Position numbers and translations under genes: made by a program. 64,000 nt of DNA from Streptomyces spinosus (lineage in GTDB: Bacteria > Actinomycetota > Actinomycetes > Streptomycetales > Streptomycetaceae): contig NZ_JAINRC010000013.1 in the NCBI RefSeq assembly GCF_020400655.1, positions 124,001-188,000 of the forward strand, read 5' to 3'. A model generated the notes under the pieces. It worked only from the letters and a program-made list of their open reading frames with translations, was not told where the DNA came from and made no database searches. Positions 35,295 to 43,561 of this stretch are shown one piece after another; the first letter of the stretch is position 1; each line of letters opens with the position of its first letter.

Positions 35295-35594
35295 GTGCCC
35301 ACGGACAAGACCCGCTACCACCGGCCGCAGCCGCCGGCCGACCCGGACCAGGAGTACATGACCGTCCAGGAGACGGCCTACGTCCTTCAGGCCAGCACCA
35401 ACTGGATCCGCCGCCTGCTGCGGGACAACCCGCACCTCTGCGGCCGGAACGGCAACAAGCGGATCGTCATCAACCGCGAGCAGCGCGCCGCGATCCACGC
35501 CATCCGCAGCGGAGGTGACCCGCGCACCGGCCGTTCGATCCCGCGCCAGCGCCGCCGGCCCGCCGCCCGCACGCGGGCCGCTGTCGCCGCCTGA
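35295..35594 (+). CDS. Excisionase-like helix-turn-helix protein
   Basis: 99 residues from GTG 35295, 3 bp after the Cro-like stop. MTVQETAYVLQASTNWIRRLL (starting at about residue 22) is an HTH_17/MerR-like winged helix as in phage excisionases, with a basic Arg-rich C-terminus. Candidate Xis for the integrase; it could also be a second regulator. Confidence 0.6.
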   Translation: MPTDKTRYHRPQPPADPDQEYMTVQETAYVLQASTNWIRRLLRDNPHLCGRNGNKRIVINREQRAAIHAIRSGGDPRTGRSIPRQRRRPAARTRAAVAA

Positions 35595-35690
35595 CCCCCT
35601 GAACGCGCCGAAGGGCCGCCCAGCTTGCCCGGCCGGCGACCCCACGACTCGGCGTACCTCAACCGAACACGAACGAAGGAGAGGCCACCG

Positions 35691-36005
35691 ATGGCCAGTA
35701 ACCCTACCCAACTCAGCGCGGCGAACGCGCTGGTGCAGCTCCTGACGGAGCACCCGAACCTGTCGGAACACCTGACCTGGTCGATCACCCGGACCACCCC
35801 GACCCTGACGGGCTACATCCACGACGGCGGCATGGCCATGCTCGCGGACTGCGCCGACTTCCTGGGTGGCAGCATCCGGGCCGGCCGGGTGTGGGAGAGC
35901 CGGGACGGCCGGCTGCGGCAGCACGTGCTGACGACCACGTGGCGGGACGTGCCGGTCGAGGTCGTCGTGTCGGTGCCGGTTCGTGCGTTGGCGGTGGCGT
36001 CGTGA
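35691..36005 (+). CDS. Phage protein of unknown function
   Basis: 104 residues from ATG 35691 with GGAGAGG upstream. An N-terminal helix (SAANALVQLLTEHPNLSEHL) precedes a beta-rich part. Its TGA overlaps the GTG of the next gene (GTGA), starting a chain of coupled genes. Confidence 0.6.
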   Translation: MASNPTQLSAANALVQLLTEHPNLSEHLTWSITRTTPTLTGYIHDGGMAMLADCADFLGGSIRAGRVWESRDGRLRQHVLTTTWRDVPVEVVVSVPVRALAVAS

Positions 36006-36193
36006 GCGCGCTGCGGATGGTCCGCGCGGAGGACCTGGAGGAGACCCGTCTCGCCGAGGTGGACCACGAGTTCCTGGAGATGTACGGCCCGGACTGGGCG
36101 TCCTGGGAGCCGTGGCAGCGGGAGCTGTACCTGACCGCGATCCAGCAGGTCCACGACGAATTCGCCCCGCAGCAGGGGCAGGTGGCGGCGTGA
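36002..36193 (+). CDS. Small acidic phage protein
   Basis: 63 residues, GTG 36002. It is acidic and aromatic (HEFLEMYGPDWASWEPWQRELYL). Overlaps both neighbours by 4 bp. No family recognised. Confidence 0.55.
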   Translation: MSALRMVRAEDLEETRLAEVDHEFLEMYGPDWASWEPWQRELYLTAIQQVHDEFAPQQGQVAA

Positions 36194-36642
36194 ACACCAG
36201 GTCGGTGAACTCCGCGGCCGGGGTGATCCTCGCCGCGATGCAGCAGAACCGGACGCCTGCCGGGATCGCGCTGGCGCTGGAAGCAGCGGGGCTGCTGATG
36301 TCCCCGGAGGCCGCCAAGGACATGGCGTCGGTGTCGACGGACGCGGTGTCGGTGGCCGAGCGCGCGGTCGAGGAGTTGCGGCGGGAGCACGAGGAGTCCG
36401 CGCGGCTCCGGTCCCGGCTCGCGGAGCTGGAAGCCGAGCTGGCGAAGTACGTCGGGATCGAACCAACGGTCGCTGACGAGTTGGCCTACGCCTCTCGTGT
36501 CGTCGCGGCGGTGGATGCCCTGAGGCTGCCCGAGTCGTTGAAGGTCGACTCGATCGAAGCGCAGTACCGGTGCGGATATGTGCACGCGCTGGCCGACATG
36601 CGGACGGCGCTGGAGATGCCGCAACTGGGCGCCGCCCCGTGA
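36190..36642 (+). CDS. Phage protein with coiled coil
   Basis: 150 residues, GTG 36190. Long heptad stretch AVEELRREHEESARLRSRLAEL (mid-protein) predicts a coiled coil, followed by a helical domain. Overlaps both neighbours by 4 bp. Unknown role. Confidence 0.6.
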   Translation: MNTRSVNSAAGVILAAMQQNRTPAGIALALEAAGLLMSPEAAKDMASVSTDAVSVAERAVEELRREHEESARLRSRLAELEAELAKYVGIEPTVADELAYASRVVAAVDALRLPESLKVDSIEAQYRCGYVHALADMRTALEMPQLGAAP

Positions 36643-36851
36643 CGTGGCTGCTGAGCGTGTCTGGGCTGGCGTTGGGGTTCCTCGCGCTGTGGCTGCTGCA
36701 ACTGGCCGCCGACACCCCGCGACCGCCGCGCGCCCGCCGTCCGGCCCCGGGTCCGCGAATCCCGCATTGGGCGCGGACCGGCCACCTCCCTCCCTCTCCC
36801 TCTCCTTCTTCTGCGGCTGCTGGCCGCCATCGCCGAAAGGCCACCCGATGA
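36639..36851 (+). CDS. Small single-span membrane protein
   Basis: 70 residues, GTG 36639. One N-terminal membrane helix (LLSVSGLALGFLALWLLQLA), then a basic, proline-rich tail. Overlaps the previous stop. Confidence 0.5.
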   Translation: MTWLLSVSGLALGFLALWLLQLAADTPRPPRARRPAPGPRIPHWARTGHLPPSPSPSSAAAGRHRRKATR

Positions 36852-37225
36852 ACCGCATCCGACTCGCCCTGCGTCGCCTGTTCCGGCGCCCCAACCCGAC
36901 CGGCCCGATGCGCTTCTACACCCGGCGCTGCCCGGACGGAGTGTTCCTCGACCTGGAGGAGTACTTCGAGCACGTCATCACCACCCTCGCCGACGACGCC
37001 GACGCGTTCGCTCTGTTCCACGAGATCGTCGACGACCGCATGGAGTCCCGCGGGCACGACGGCTGGGAGCCGGAGCGGCTGCTGATGGAGCAGCTCGCTG
37101 CGCACGTCGGCTACGAGATCCCCGTCCGGGGTCAGGCCCTCGCGCGGCTGGTCGCCCGGCTGGGTGCTGCCGCGCCGGCGCTGAAGTCCACCCTTCCCAT
37201 GCAGCGCAAGGCAGGTGCCCGATGA
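36848..37225 (+). CDS. Phage protein of unknown function
   Basis: 125 residues, ATG 36848. Basic N-terminus (RIRLALRRLFRR) then an acidic helical part (DLEEYFEHVITTLADDADAF). 4-bp overlaps with both neighbours. No family recognised. Confidence 0.55.
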   Translation: MNRIRLALRRLFRRPNPTGPMRFYTRRCPDGVFLDLEEYFEHVITTLADDADAFALFHEIVDDRMESRGHDGWEPERLLMEQLAAHVGYEIPVRGQALARLVARLGAAAPALKSTLPMQRKAGAR

Positions 37226-37413
37226 CTGCGGTTCAGTCTGAGATCACGGCGCTCGTCGCCCGGCAGCAGCGTCTCGCCGACGGCATCGCCGCCGAAGCCC
37301 GCCACCAGATGGACACGGTCGACGCCGCGTTCGCCCGCCTCGCCTGCGACCACCCCGACAAGTGCGCCTGCCCCGAGGACTACCCGGGATGGACGCCGGG
37401 AGGCACCCGATGA
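37222..37413 (+). CDS. Small Cys-containing phage protein
   Basis: 63 residues, ATG 37222. Helical start, then CDHPDKCACPEDYPGW, a possible zinc or disulfide knot. ATGA overlap with the previous gene. Confidence 0.5.
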   Translation: MTAVQSEITALVARQQRLADGIAAEARHQMDTVDAAFARLACDHPDKCACPEDYPGWTPGGTR

Positions 37414-37688
37414 GCCGCCTCGCCAAGCGCCCCCGCGCCAACCACCAGCAGACCGCGGCAGCCCTCCGCCAGCAGCCCGGCGTATGGCTCGTCGTCGGCG
37501 ACTACCGCAACAGCATCAGCGCCGACAACCTCGCCCGCCGTATCCGGTGCGGCTACCCGATCGGCAACCCGGACGACAGCACCCCCTACCTGCCGGTCGG
37601 GGCGTACGAGTCCCGGACCGAACTCGTCGAGGACGGCACGCGCGTCAGCGCCCGCTACATCGAAACCCGAAAGGACGTGCGCTCGTGA
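37410..37688 (+). CDS. Phage protein of unknown function
   Basis: 92 residues, ATG 37410. Central WLVVGDYRNSISADNLARRI resembles small phage proteins that pair with RecT operons. It overlaps the recT start, so it is likely co-translated. Confidence 0.5.
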   Translation: MSRLAKRPRANHQQTAAALRQQPGVWLVVGDYRNSISADNLARRIRCGYPIGNPDDSTPYLPVGAYESRTELVEDGTRVSARYIETRKDVRS

Positions 37689-38722
37689 GCGCCGAGATCG
37701 TCAAGCACCAAGCCGCCGCCCCCGCCCAACGAGGCGGCGCGCTCTCCCTCTCCACCATGACACCGCACGACGCCTGGAAGTTCGCCGAAGCCCTCGCCGG
37801 CTCCGGGATGCTGCCGCGGCAGTACCAGGGCAACCCGGCCTCCGTGCTCTGGGCGCTGGAGTACGGGCGTGCGATCGGTCTGGACGTCATCACGACCACC
37901 CAGTCCGTGCACGTCATCCAGGGCCGGGCCACCGCCAGCGCGGACCTGATGGCCTCGCTGACGCGCCGGGCCGGTCACCGCATGCGGATCAGCGGCGACG
38001 ACACCCGGGCGGAGGTGACCATCTTCCGCGCGGACGACCCGGAGTTCCCGTTCACCGCGGTGTGGGACATCCCGAAGGCGACGCGGGCCAAGCTCACCAC
38101 CAAGGACACGTGGAAGCAGTTCCCGGGGGCGATGCTGCGGGCCCGTGCCATCTCGGAGTGCGTGCGGATGGCGTGCCCGGAGGTGCTGCACGGCAGCATC
38201 TACACGCCGGAGGAGATCGGCGCGAACGTCGACGCGGACGGCATGCCGATCGACGCCGAGGTGACGCAGCTCCGCCGCGTCCCGTCGGACGAGCCCGCCC
38301 AGTTCGAACCGCACCCCGAGGCGCAGGCACTCGCCAGGCGGGCCGCCGCCGCAGAGGACCGGTTCGTCATGGGCGCTCTCATCGACGAGGCGAAGCGGAC
38401 CGTCCCCGCGGACGCCCGGATCGTGGCACCGGACACCGAGCAGGCGGACACGCTGCGCGAGTACCTGACGCGCCGCTGGACCGCGCTGCCGAAGCCGGAC
38501 GAGAAGGCCGGCGGCCAGGACGACGTCACGGACGCGGTGGTCGTCGCCGAGGGCGAGACCGAAGCCGACGCCGCCGAGCGTGCCCTCCGCGCCGCCGCCG
38601 CGAACGCCGGACTCGACAACCTCGACGAGGAGTTCGAGCGCTCCTACGGCCTGCCCATCGCCCAGGCCGGCGCCCAGCAACTGCGCGAGATGACCGCGCT
38701 CCTCACCGGCTCCGCCGCCTGA
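37685..38722 (+). CDS. recT: RecT-family single-strand annealing protein
   Basis: 345 residues from GTG 37685. Conserved RecT core: DAWKFAEALAGSGMLPRQY, NPASVLWALEYGRAIGLDV, QSVHVIQGRATASADLMASL and KQFPGAMLRARAISECVRMACPEVLHG. The C-terminal 130 residues are acidic and helical. RecT proteins anneal complementary strands during phage recombination and replication, normally with a partner exonuclease; here the candidate partners are the DnaQ-like exonuclease at 39320 or the nuclease at 40786 rather than a classical RecE. Confidence 0.88.
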   Translation: MSAEIVKHQAAAPAQRGGALSLSTMTPHDAWKFAEALAGSGMLPRQYQGNPASVLWALEYGRAIGLDVITTTQSVHVIQGRATASADLMASLTRRAGHRMRISGDDTRAEVTIFRADDPEFPFTAVWDIPKATRAKLTTKDTWKQFPGAMLRARAISECVRMACPEVLHGSIYTPEEIGANVDADGMPIDAEVTQLRRVPSDEPAQFEPHPEAQALARRAAAAEDRFVMGALIDEAKRTVPADARIVAPDTEQADTLREYLTRRWTALPKPDEKAGGQDDVTDAVVVAEGETEADAAERALRAAAANAGLDNLDEEFERSYGLPIAQAGAQQLREMTALLTGSAA

Positions 38723-38734
38723 CCGCCACAAGTT

Positions 38735-38773
38735 GGGGCCGTCCTGCCCGTTCACAGCAGGCAGGACGGCCCC
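38735..38773 (+). terminator. Strong hairpin between recT and the next gene
   Basis: 14-bp perfect stem (38735-38748 with 38760-38773), 11-base loop, in the 70-bp gap after recT. It probably reduces read-through or protects the recT transcript's 3' end, unless an antitermination system overrides it. Confidence 0.65.
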
Positions 38774-38792
38774 GCCCAAGGAGACCACGAAG

Positions 38793-39323
38793 ATGAACCT
38801 GAAGGAAGCAGCAGCGCGCGAGGCCGCGCTGAAGACGCTCCTCGACGTCGTGGAAGCCGAGTACAAGGCCGCCCGCGCCGAGACCCGCACCGCCCTCGAA
38901 GCCGCCGCCGAAACCACCGGCGTCCGCCAGGTCGCCGTCACCCTCCCCGACGGCCCCGACATCGCCACCGTCAGCCTCTCCTCCGGCGAAGCCGCCGCCA
39001 AGGTCGTGGACGAGGAGGCCTACACCGCCTGGGTCCGCGACCACTACGCCACCGAGGTCGAGCGCCGCTTCATCACCGCCGTCCGACCCGCATTCACCGA
39101 CCGGCTGCTCAAGCAGATGACCGCGGCCGGCGCCGCCGAGTACGCCGACCCGGAGACCGGCGTCATCCACGAGGTCCCCGGCGTCGCCATCGCCCCAGCC
39201 CGCGCGCGCACCCACTCCGTCCGCTTCAAGAAGGACGGCCGAGACCAGGTCATGCAGGCCTGGCGCGAGGGCCGCCTCACCGCCGCCATCCTCCCCGAAC
39301 TCACCGCAGGAGACCCCCAGTGA
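38793..39323 (+). CDS. Phage protein of unknown function (recombination operon)
   Basis: 176 residues from ATG 38793, the first gene after the hairpin. Helical N-terminus (KEAAAREAALKTLLDVVEAE) and a middle domain with YTAWVRDHYATEVERRFI. Its frame overlaps the exonuclease GTG. Such genes commonly sit between annealing protein and nuclease in actinophages; no function known. Confidence 0.6.
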   Translation: MNLKEAAAREAALKTLLDVVEAEYKAARAETRTALEAAAETTGVRQVAVTLPDGPDIATVSLSSGEAAAKVVDEEAYTAWVRDHYATEVERRFITAVRPAFTDRLLKQMTAAGAAEYADPETGVIHEVPGVAIAPARARTHSVRFKKDGRDQVMQAWREGRLTAAILPELTAGDPQ

Positions 39324-39946
39324 CCCCGATCGCCTTCGTCGACACCGAGACCACCCACCTGGACGCCACGCTCGGCGACGCCTGGGAAGTCGCGATCATC
39401 CTCCGCGAGTTCGACGACAACACGCCCACCGACACCGAGTACGTCTGGCAGATCCGCCCCAACCTCGCCACCGCCGACCCCGAGTCCCTGAAGATCGGCC
39501 GCTACCTGGAGCGGTTCGTCGTCCCGCCGCACGCTGAGGCCGCATGGACCGGCTACGGCGACGGCCCCGTCCTGCCGATGATGCGCAGCGAAGTCGTCGC
39601 CGCGGTCATGGACGTGCTGAGCGGCGCGGTCCTGGTCGGCTCGAACCCCGGGTTCGACGAGCGGTTCCTCCGGAAACTCCTCGGTCCCGGCTCCGCCCAG
39701 TGGCACTACCGGCCGATCGACATCGCCACCCTCGCCGCCGGATACCAGCACGGCCACGCCGCCGTCCTGCACAGCACGGGCATCGAGGTGAAGGACAGCG
39801 ACCTGCCCCGGTTCCCGTTCTCCTCGCGCGGCCTGTCCCGCTGGGTTGGTGTCGAACCGCCAGGTGACGACGTGGCGCACACCGCGCTGGGCGACGCCCG
39901 CTGGGCCCGCGACGTCTTCGACGCCGTGATGGGCGGTGGCCGCTGA
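39320..39946 (+). CDS. DnaQ-like 3'-5' exonuclease (DEDD family)
   Basis: 208 residues from GTG 39320. ExoI motif FVDTETT, ExoII VGSNPGFDERFL and ExoIII-type HTALGDARWARD supply the four acidic metal ligands and the His of DEDDh enzymes. Probably degrades 3' ends during phage recombination or proofreading; no polymerase domain is attached. Confidence 0.85.
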   Translation: MTPIAFVDTETTHLDATLGDAWEVAIILREFDDNTPTDTEYVWQIRPNLATADPESLKIGRYLERFVVPPHAEAAWTGYGDGPVLPMMRSEVVAAVMDVLSGAVLVGSNPGFDERFLRKLLGPGSAQWHYRPIDIATLAAGYQHGHAAVLHSTGIEVKDSDLPRFPFSSRGLSRWVGVEPPGDDVAHTALGDARWARDVFDAVMGGGR

Positions 39947-40296
39947 TGTTCGTGACCCTGGCCAAGTACAACGACCTCCGCCGCATCCTCGCCGGCGAGT
40001 CGAAGCGCCGGCAGGACGCCGAGCAGCAGGTCGAGAGCCAGAAGACCGCGATCACGCGCCTGCAAGCCCAGCTCGCTCACGACCGCGACGAGCACCCCGA
40101 CACGCCGGTCCCGGTGCAGCCGGCCACGGGTGACGCCCGGCTGGTGCAGCAGCTGGAGTTGTCGGAGCGGGCCCGCCGCCACCTGGACGAGCAGGCGCTG
40201 ACCCTGCACTGGACGAACGTCGTCCTGGAGCGGGAGAACGCGCAGCTCCGCGAGCAGCTCGCCGCGCTCCAGACCGCGCCGGGGGTGGCGTCATGA
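39946..40296 (+). CDS. Coiled-coil phage protein
   Basis: 116 residues, ATG 39946, overlapping the exonuclease stop by one base. Almost wholly helical with two coiled-coil stretches (about 20-45 and 72-108). Unknown role. Confidence 0.6.
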   Translation: MFVTLAKYNDLRRILAGESKRRQDAEQQVESQKTAITRLQAQLAHDRDEHPDTPVPVQPATGDARLVQQLELSERARRHLDEQALTLHWTNVVLERENAQLREQLAALQTAPGVAS

Positions 40297-40532
40297 CCCC
40301 GGAGATCACGATCGGTGCCGCGTCCCTCATGGGTGCGCTCGTCGCCGGGACCGCCGCGGTGCGGTGGGCTGTCCGCCCGGCACCGGTCCGCGGCCGGCAC
40401 CGCCGCGAGTACGGCGCCGCCACCGTGCAGCAGTGGACCCACTGCCCGGCCTGCGCCCGGCAGACCACGGCCACCGTCCACGGCACCGCGCTCCGCTGCG
40501 ACGCCGGCCACCTGATCGGAGGCGAGTGGTGA
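40293..40532 (+). CDS. Small membrane/zinc-ribbon protein
   Basis: 79 residues, ATG 40293. An N-terminal hydrophobic helix (GAASLMGALVAGTAAVRW) and a C-terminal CPAC...CDAGH zinc-ribbon-like motif. Coupled by 4-bp overlaps on both sides. Confidence 0.55.
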   Translation: MTPEITIGAASLMGALVAGTAAVRWAVRPAPVRGRHRREYGAATVQQWTHCPACARQTTATVHGTALRCDAGHLIGGEW

Positions 40533-40789
40533 GCCCGCACGACATCGAGCAGCGGCTGATCGGCGTCGCCTGGGCGTACGTGTCCTTCGCCGCGCTGACG
40601 ATCGCCGTGTTCATCGCGGTCTTCGTCTGCCACGTGGTCAGCGACTGGCGGGCACGCCGCCACGACCTGGGCCCGGACCGGCTGTGGGAAGAGGTCGACG
40701 CCCACCTCACCGAGGTCATCGCCGCGGACCCGCAACTCGCCGCCGGACTCGACCGACTCCTCAACGACGTCAGCAAGGGGGAACAGTGA
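40529..40789 (+). CDS. Small membrane protein
   Basis: 86 residues, GTG 40529. One hydrophobic span (VSFAALTIAVFIAVFVCHVV) followed by a soluble acidic helix. Unknown role. Confidence 0.55.
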   Translation: MSPHDIEQRLIGVAWAYVSFAALTIAVFIAVFVCHVVSDWRARRHDLGPDRLWEEVDAHLTEVIAADPQLAAGLDRLLNDVSKGEQ

Positions 40790-41166
40790 CCAGCCGCAAC
40801 AAGGCCAAGGGCAGCGCCTGGGAACGCGCCATCGTCGAACACCTCAAGGCCGCGGGCTGGCCGTTCGCCGAACGCCGCCTCGCCGGCTCCGCGAAGGACC
40901 GCGGGGACATCGCCGGCGTGGTCGGCATCGTCATCGAGGCGAAGAACGAGGCCCGTCTCAAGCTCGCCGAGTGGATCACAGAGACCGAGGAGGAGCGCAA
41001 CAACGACGGCGCCTGGCTGGGCGTGGTCTGGCACAAGCGCATCGGGAAGACGTCGGCCGCGGACGGCTACGTCACCATGACCGGCGCCCAGTTCACCGCT
41101 CTCCTCGCCCGCGCCCTCGACATCCAGCCGGCCGTGCCCGTCGAGGACGGAGGCGAGGCCGCATGA
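40786..41166 (+). CDS. PD-(D/E)XK nuclease, Holliday-junction-resolvase-like
   Basis: 126 residues from GTG 40786. SAWERAIVEHLKAAGW, RRLAGSAKDRGDIAG and VIEAKNEARLKLAEWI give the GD...EAK catalytic pattern of resolvase-like nucleases. It probably cleaves branched phage DNA. The neighbouring exonuclease and RecT suit a recombination role. Confidence 0.78.
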   Translation: MTSRNKAKGSAWERAIVEHLKAAGWPFAERRLAGSAKDRGDIAGVVGIVIEAKNEARLKLAEWITETEEERNNDGAWLGVVWHKRIGKTSAADGYVTMTGAQFTALLARALDIQPAVPVEDGGEAA

Positions 41167-42113
41167 TCCCCCACGGCTTCGCCGGTATCGGCTGGACCGA
41201 GGCGCTCGCCGCCCGCGGTCAGCACGACATCGGCTTCGAACTCGCCACCGCCGCCTGCCAGACCCGGCGCGCGGCCGGGCACGCCACCGTCCAGTGCGAC
41301 GTCACCCAGTACCCGACGTGGCCGTTCAAGGGCCGCACCACCGGGAAGATCGACAGCCCGCCGTGCCCGCCGTTCTCCAAGTCCGGGAACGGCAAAGGCG
41401 CCCACGACCTGCCGCTCATCCAGCAGACCATCGAGGATCTGTCCTGCGGCAAGGACACCCGGGCTCAGCACGGCGCTGCCTGCCAGGACCCGCGGAGCAT
41501 CCTGACTGCGGAGCCGATGCGCTGGCACTACGACCTTCAGCCCGAGTGGATCTGCATGGAGCAGGTGCCGTCGGTGCTGCCGGTCTGGGAGCAGTACGCG
41601 GACATCCTCGGCCGGTGGGGGTACAGCGTCGCCACCGGTGTCCTGGACGCCGCGGACTACGGGCTCGGGCAGCGCCGCCCGCGCGCCGTGCTGGCCGCGT
41701 CCCGGGTCCGCGAGGTGGTGCTGCCGGCGCCGACGCATGGGGGGCTCGGGCAGCCGCCGCTCACCGCGATGGCGGACGTCATCGGCTGGGGCTACACCCA
41801 GCGGCCGGCGCCGACCGTCACCGGCGGCGGCACCGCAACGGGCGGGGCGGAGCCGTTTGGGAACGGCACCCGGCAGGCCATGCGGCGCCACATCGGCACC
41901 GGCGCCTGGAAGGACCGGGATGGCGTTCCGCACCTGCGGCCCACCGTTGCCGAGTGCGCTGCGCTCCAGGGATTCCGCCCGGATCTAGTGTTCCAGGGCC
42001 GGGCGGGTCAGCAGTACCTCCAGGTCGGCAACGCCGTCCCGCCAGTGCTGGCGGATGCGGTCCTCACTGCCGTCGGTGCGTTCGTTGAGCAGCAGGCGGG
42101 GGTGGCGGCCTGA
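41163..42113 (+). CDS. C5-cytosine DNA methyltransferase
   Basis: 316 residues, ATG 41163. Motif I is GFAGIGWTEALAARG; the catalytic motif IV is SPPCPPFS (Cys68); motif VI appears as MEQVPS (usual ENV altered to EQV); motif VIII QRRPRAVL; motif X VGNAVPPVLADAV. No restriction enzyme gene is adjacent, so it is likely an orphan methylase that masks phage DNA against host restriction. Target sequence unknown. Confidence 0.9.
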   Translation: MIPHGFAGIGWTEALAARGQHDIGFELATAACQTRRAAGHATVQCDVTQYPTWPFKGRTTGKIDSPPCPPFSKSGNGKGAHDLPLIQQTIEDLSCGKDTRAQHGAACQDPRSILTAEPMRWHYDLQPEWICMEQVPSVLPVWEQYADILGRWGYSVATGVLDAADYGLGQRRPRAVLAASRVREVVLPAPTHGGLGQPPLTAMADVIGWGYTQRPAPTVTGGGTATGGAEPFGNGTRQAMRRHIGTGAWKDRDGVPHLRPTVAECAALQGFRPDLVFQGRAGQQYLQVGNAVPPVLADAVLTAVGAFVEQQAGVAA

Positions 42114-42559
42114 TGCCTGGTCGTCCGAACAGCACCCGCGCGGACGTCGTCGCCCTCCTCCAAGAGGGCCACTCCGACAAGTACATCTGCCGCACCCTGC
42201 GGACCCGCCCGGAACGAGTCGCACGCATCCGCGCCGAACTCGACCTCCCCCGCTACCAGCGCACCCGCGTCCGCCTGGAAGACGCCTGGACTGCCCGCAC
42301 GCGCCCGACCGGTGACGGTCACCTCGCGTGGACCGGGTTCTGGCGCGAGGGCGTCCACCCCGTGATCAAAAACCAGGGCACCGAGTACGCCGCCCGCCGC
42401 ATCGCCTTCCGCCTCGCCAACGGCCGGGATCCCGAGGGCCACGTGATGGCCGGCTGCGGCTGGCCACCGTGCGTCCGCCCGGACCACGTCGAGGACCAAC
42501 CGATGCGCGAGGCCCTCCGCACCCAGTACACCGCGATCTTCGGAGCAGAAGCAGCATGA
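42113..42559 (+). CDS. HNH-like zinc-binding protein with N-terminal HTH
   Basis: 148 residues, ATG 42113. A homeodomain-like start (STRADVVALLQEGHSDKYIC) precedes an HNH-fold module with CGWPPCVRPDHV (C115, C120, H125) and a preceding RRIAFRLANGRDPEG helix. The usual catalytic DH pair is not evident, so it may bind rather than cut DNA. Its C-terminal module is related to the one fused to WhiB in the next gene. Confidence 0.65.
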   Translation: MPGRPNSTRADVVALLQEGHSDKYICRTLRTRPERVARIRAELDLPRYQRTRVRLEDAWTARTRPTGDGHLAWTGFWREGVHPVIKNQGTEYAARRIAFRLANGRDPEGHVMAGCGWPPCVRPDHVEDQPMREALRTQYTAIFGAEAA

Positions 42560-43182
42560 GCAACTACACCGGCGCCGTCCCCGAGACGAAGCGGAAGACC
42601 GACTGGCGGGACACCGCAGCGTGTGCCGGCCAGGACCCGGAACGCTGGTTCCCGAACCCGAGCAACGTCGCCGCGGTGAAGGACGCCAAGGCCACCTGCT
42701 TCGGCTGCCCGGTCATCTACCAGTGCGCGCAAGGCGCCTTGACCCGTGGCGAGGAGTCCGGCGTCTGGGGCGGGCTGAGCGAGGGCCAGCGCGTCACGAT
42801 CCGGAAGAAGTACCGGCTCGCCCAGTTGGAGGCCCCGGGCACCATTCGCCGGGTCGTGAACAAGGCCCTGCACGCGGAACTCAACCCCACCGAAACGCTC
42901 CGCGACGTGTGGGAGAAGCACACCCACGACCTGCCCGGCGGCCACATCGGCTGGAGCGGACCGACCGGGTCGTTCTCCTTCCGGGGGATCCCGACCACGC
43001 CGAAGCAGCTGGCGTTCCTCCTCGACCGCGGCCACAAGGCGGTCGGCATCGTCCGCCGCACCTGCGACCTGGTGGAGTGCGTGAACCCGCGGCACATGCT
43101 CGACAACGAGGAGCGCTGCCGGCAGAAGGCGGAGGAGGAGCGGGCGTTGATCGCCGCGCTCGAAGCCCCGCTCGCGTCGTGA
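42556..43182 (+). CDS. WhiB-family iron-sulfur regulator fused to an HNH-like domain
   Basis: 208 residues, ATG 42556. WhiB domain (about 17-85): C23, C48, C51, C57 are the cluster ligands, and GVWGG (69-73) is the diagnostic turn. The C-terminal half (about 125-190) contains GHIGWSG...CDLVECVNPRHM, the zinc half of an HNH fold, lacking the catalytic DH. Phage WhiB proteins can displace host WhiB proteins from sigma-A and alter development or superinfection; the added domain may supply DNA binding. Confidence 0.82.
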   Translation: MSNYTGAVPETKRKTDWRDTAACAGQDPERWFPNPSNVAAVKDAKATCFGCPVIYQCAQGALTRGEESGVWGGLSEGQRVTIRKKYRLAQLEAPGTIRRVVNKALHAELNPTETLRDVWEKHTHDLPGGHIGWSGPTGSFSFRGIPTTPKQLAFLLDRGHKAVGIVRRTCDLVECVNPRHMLDNEERCRQKAEEERALIAALEAPLAS

Positions 43183-43352
43183 CCGAGCCCGCCGGGCCCG
43201 TCTGCGACATCCCTGCCCCGCATGAGGGCCCGGTCCGCCTGTACCCCGCCGGGTGGCTGTGCTCCGCGCACAGCCCCTGGCGGGCCCTCGGACTCCCCGA
43301 ACCCCCGCCCGCCTACCAGCCCCACCCACAGCAGGAGGAGGACCCCCGATGA
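43179..43352 (+). CDS. Small phage protein
   Basis: 57 residues, GTG 43179. Contains VRLYPAGWLCSAHSPWRALG, a motif typical of short actinophage proteins. Coupled to both neighbours by 4-bp overlaps. Confidence 0.55.
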   Translation: MTEPAGPVCDIPAPHEGPVRLYPAGWLCSAHSPWRALGLPEPPPAYQPHPQQEEDPR

Positions 43353-43561
43353 CCGGCCGTCCCATCACCGGCCCCGCCCGGATACGCGTCCGCGAGCAGG
43401 CCGCCCGCCTGTACATCGCCGGTAGCCCGATCACCTCGGTCGCCCAGCAGATCGGCTACTCCTACGGCACCACCCGGACCCTCCTCATCGAGGCCGGCGT
43501 CCGGATCCGGGCGCGCGGCGGTGTCCGGGTGAGCAGCTTCCGGCGCGGTGGTGCGCAATGA
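43349..43561 (+). CDS. Small helix-turn-helix protein
   Basis: 70 residues, ATG 43349. VREQAARLYIAGSPITSVAQ and QIGYSYGTTRTLLIEAGV form a homeodomain-like HTH; the tail is basic. Possibly a transcription or nucleoid protein. Confidence 0.65.
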   Translation: MTGRPITGPARIRVREQAARLYIAGSPITSVAQQIGYSYGTTRTLLIEAGVRIRARGGVRVSSFRRGGAQ

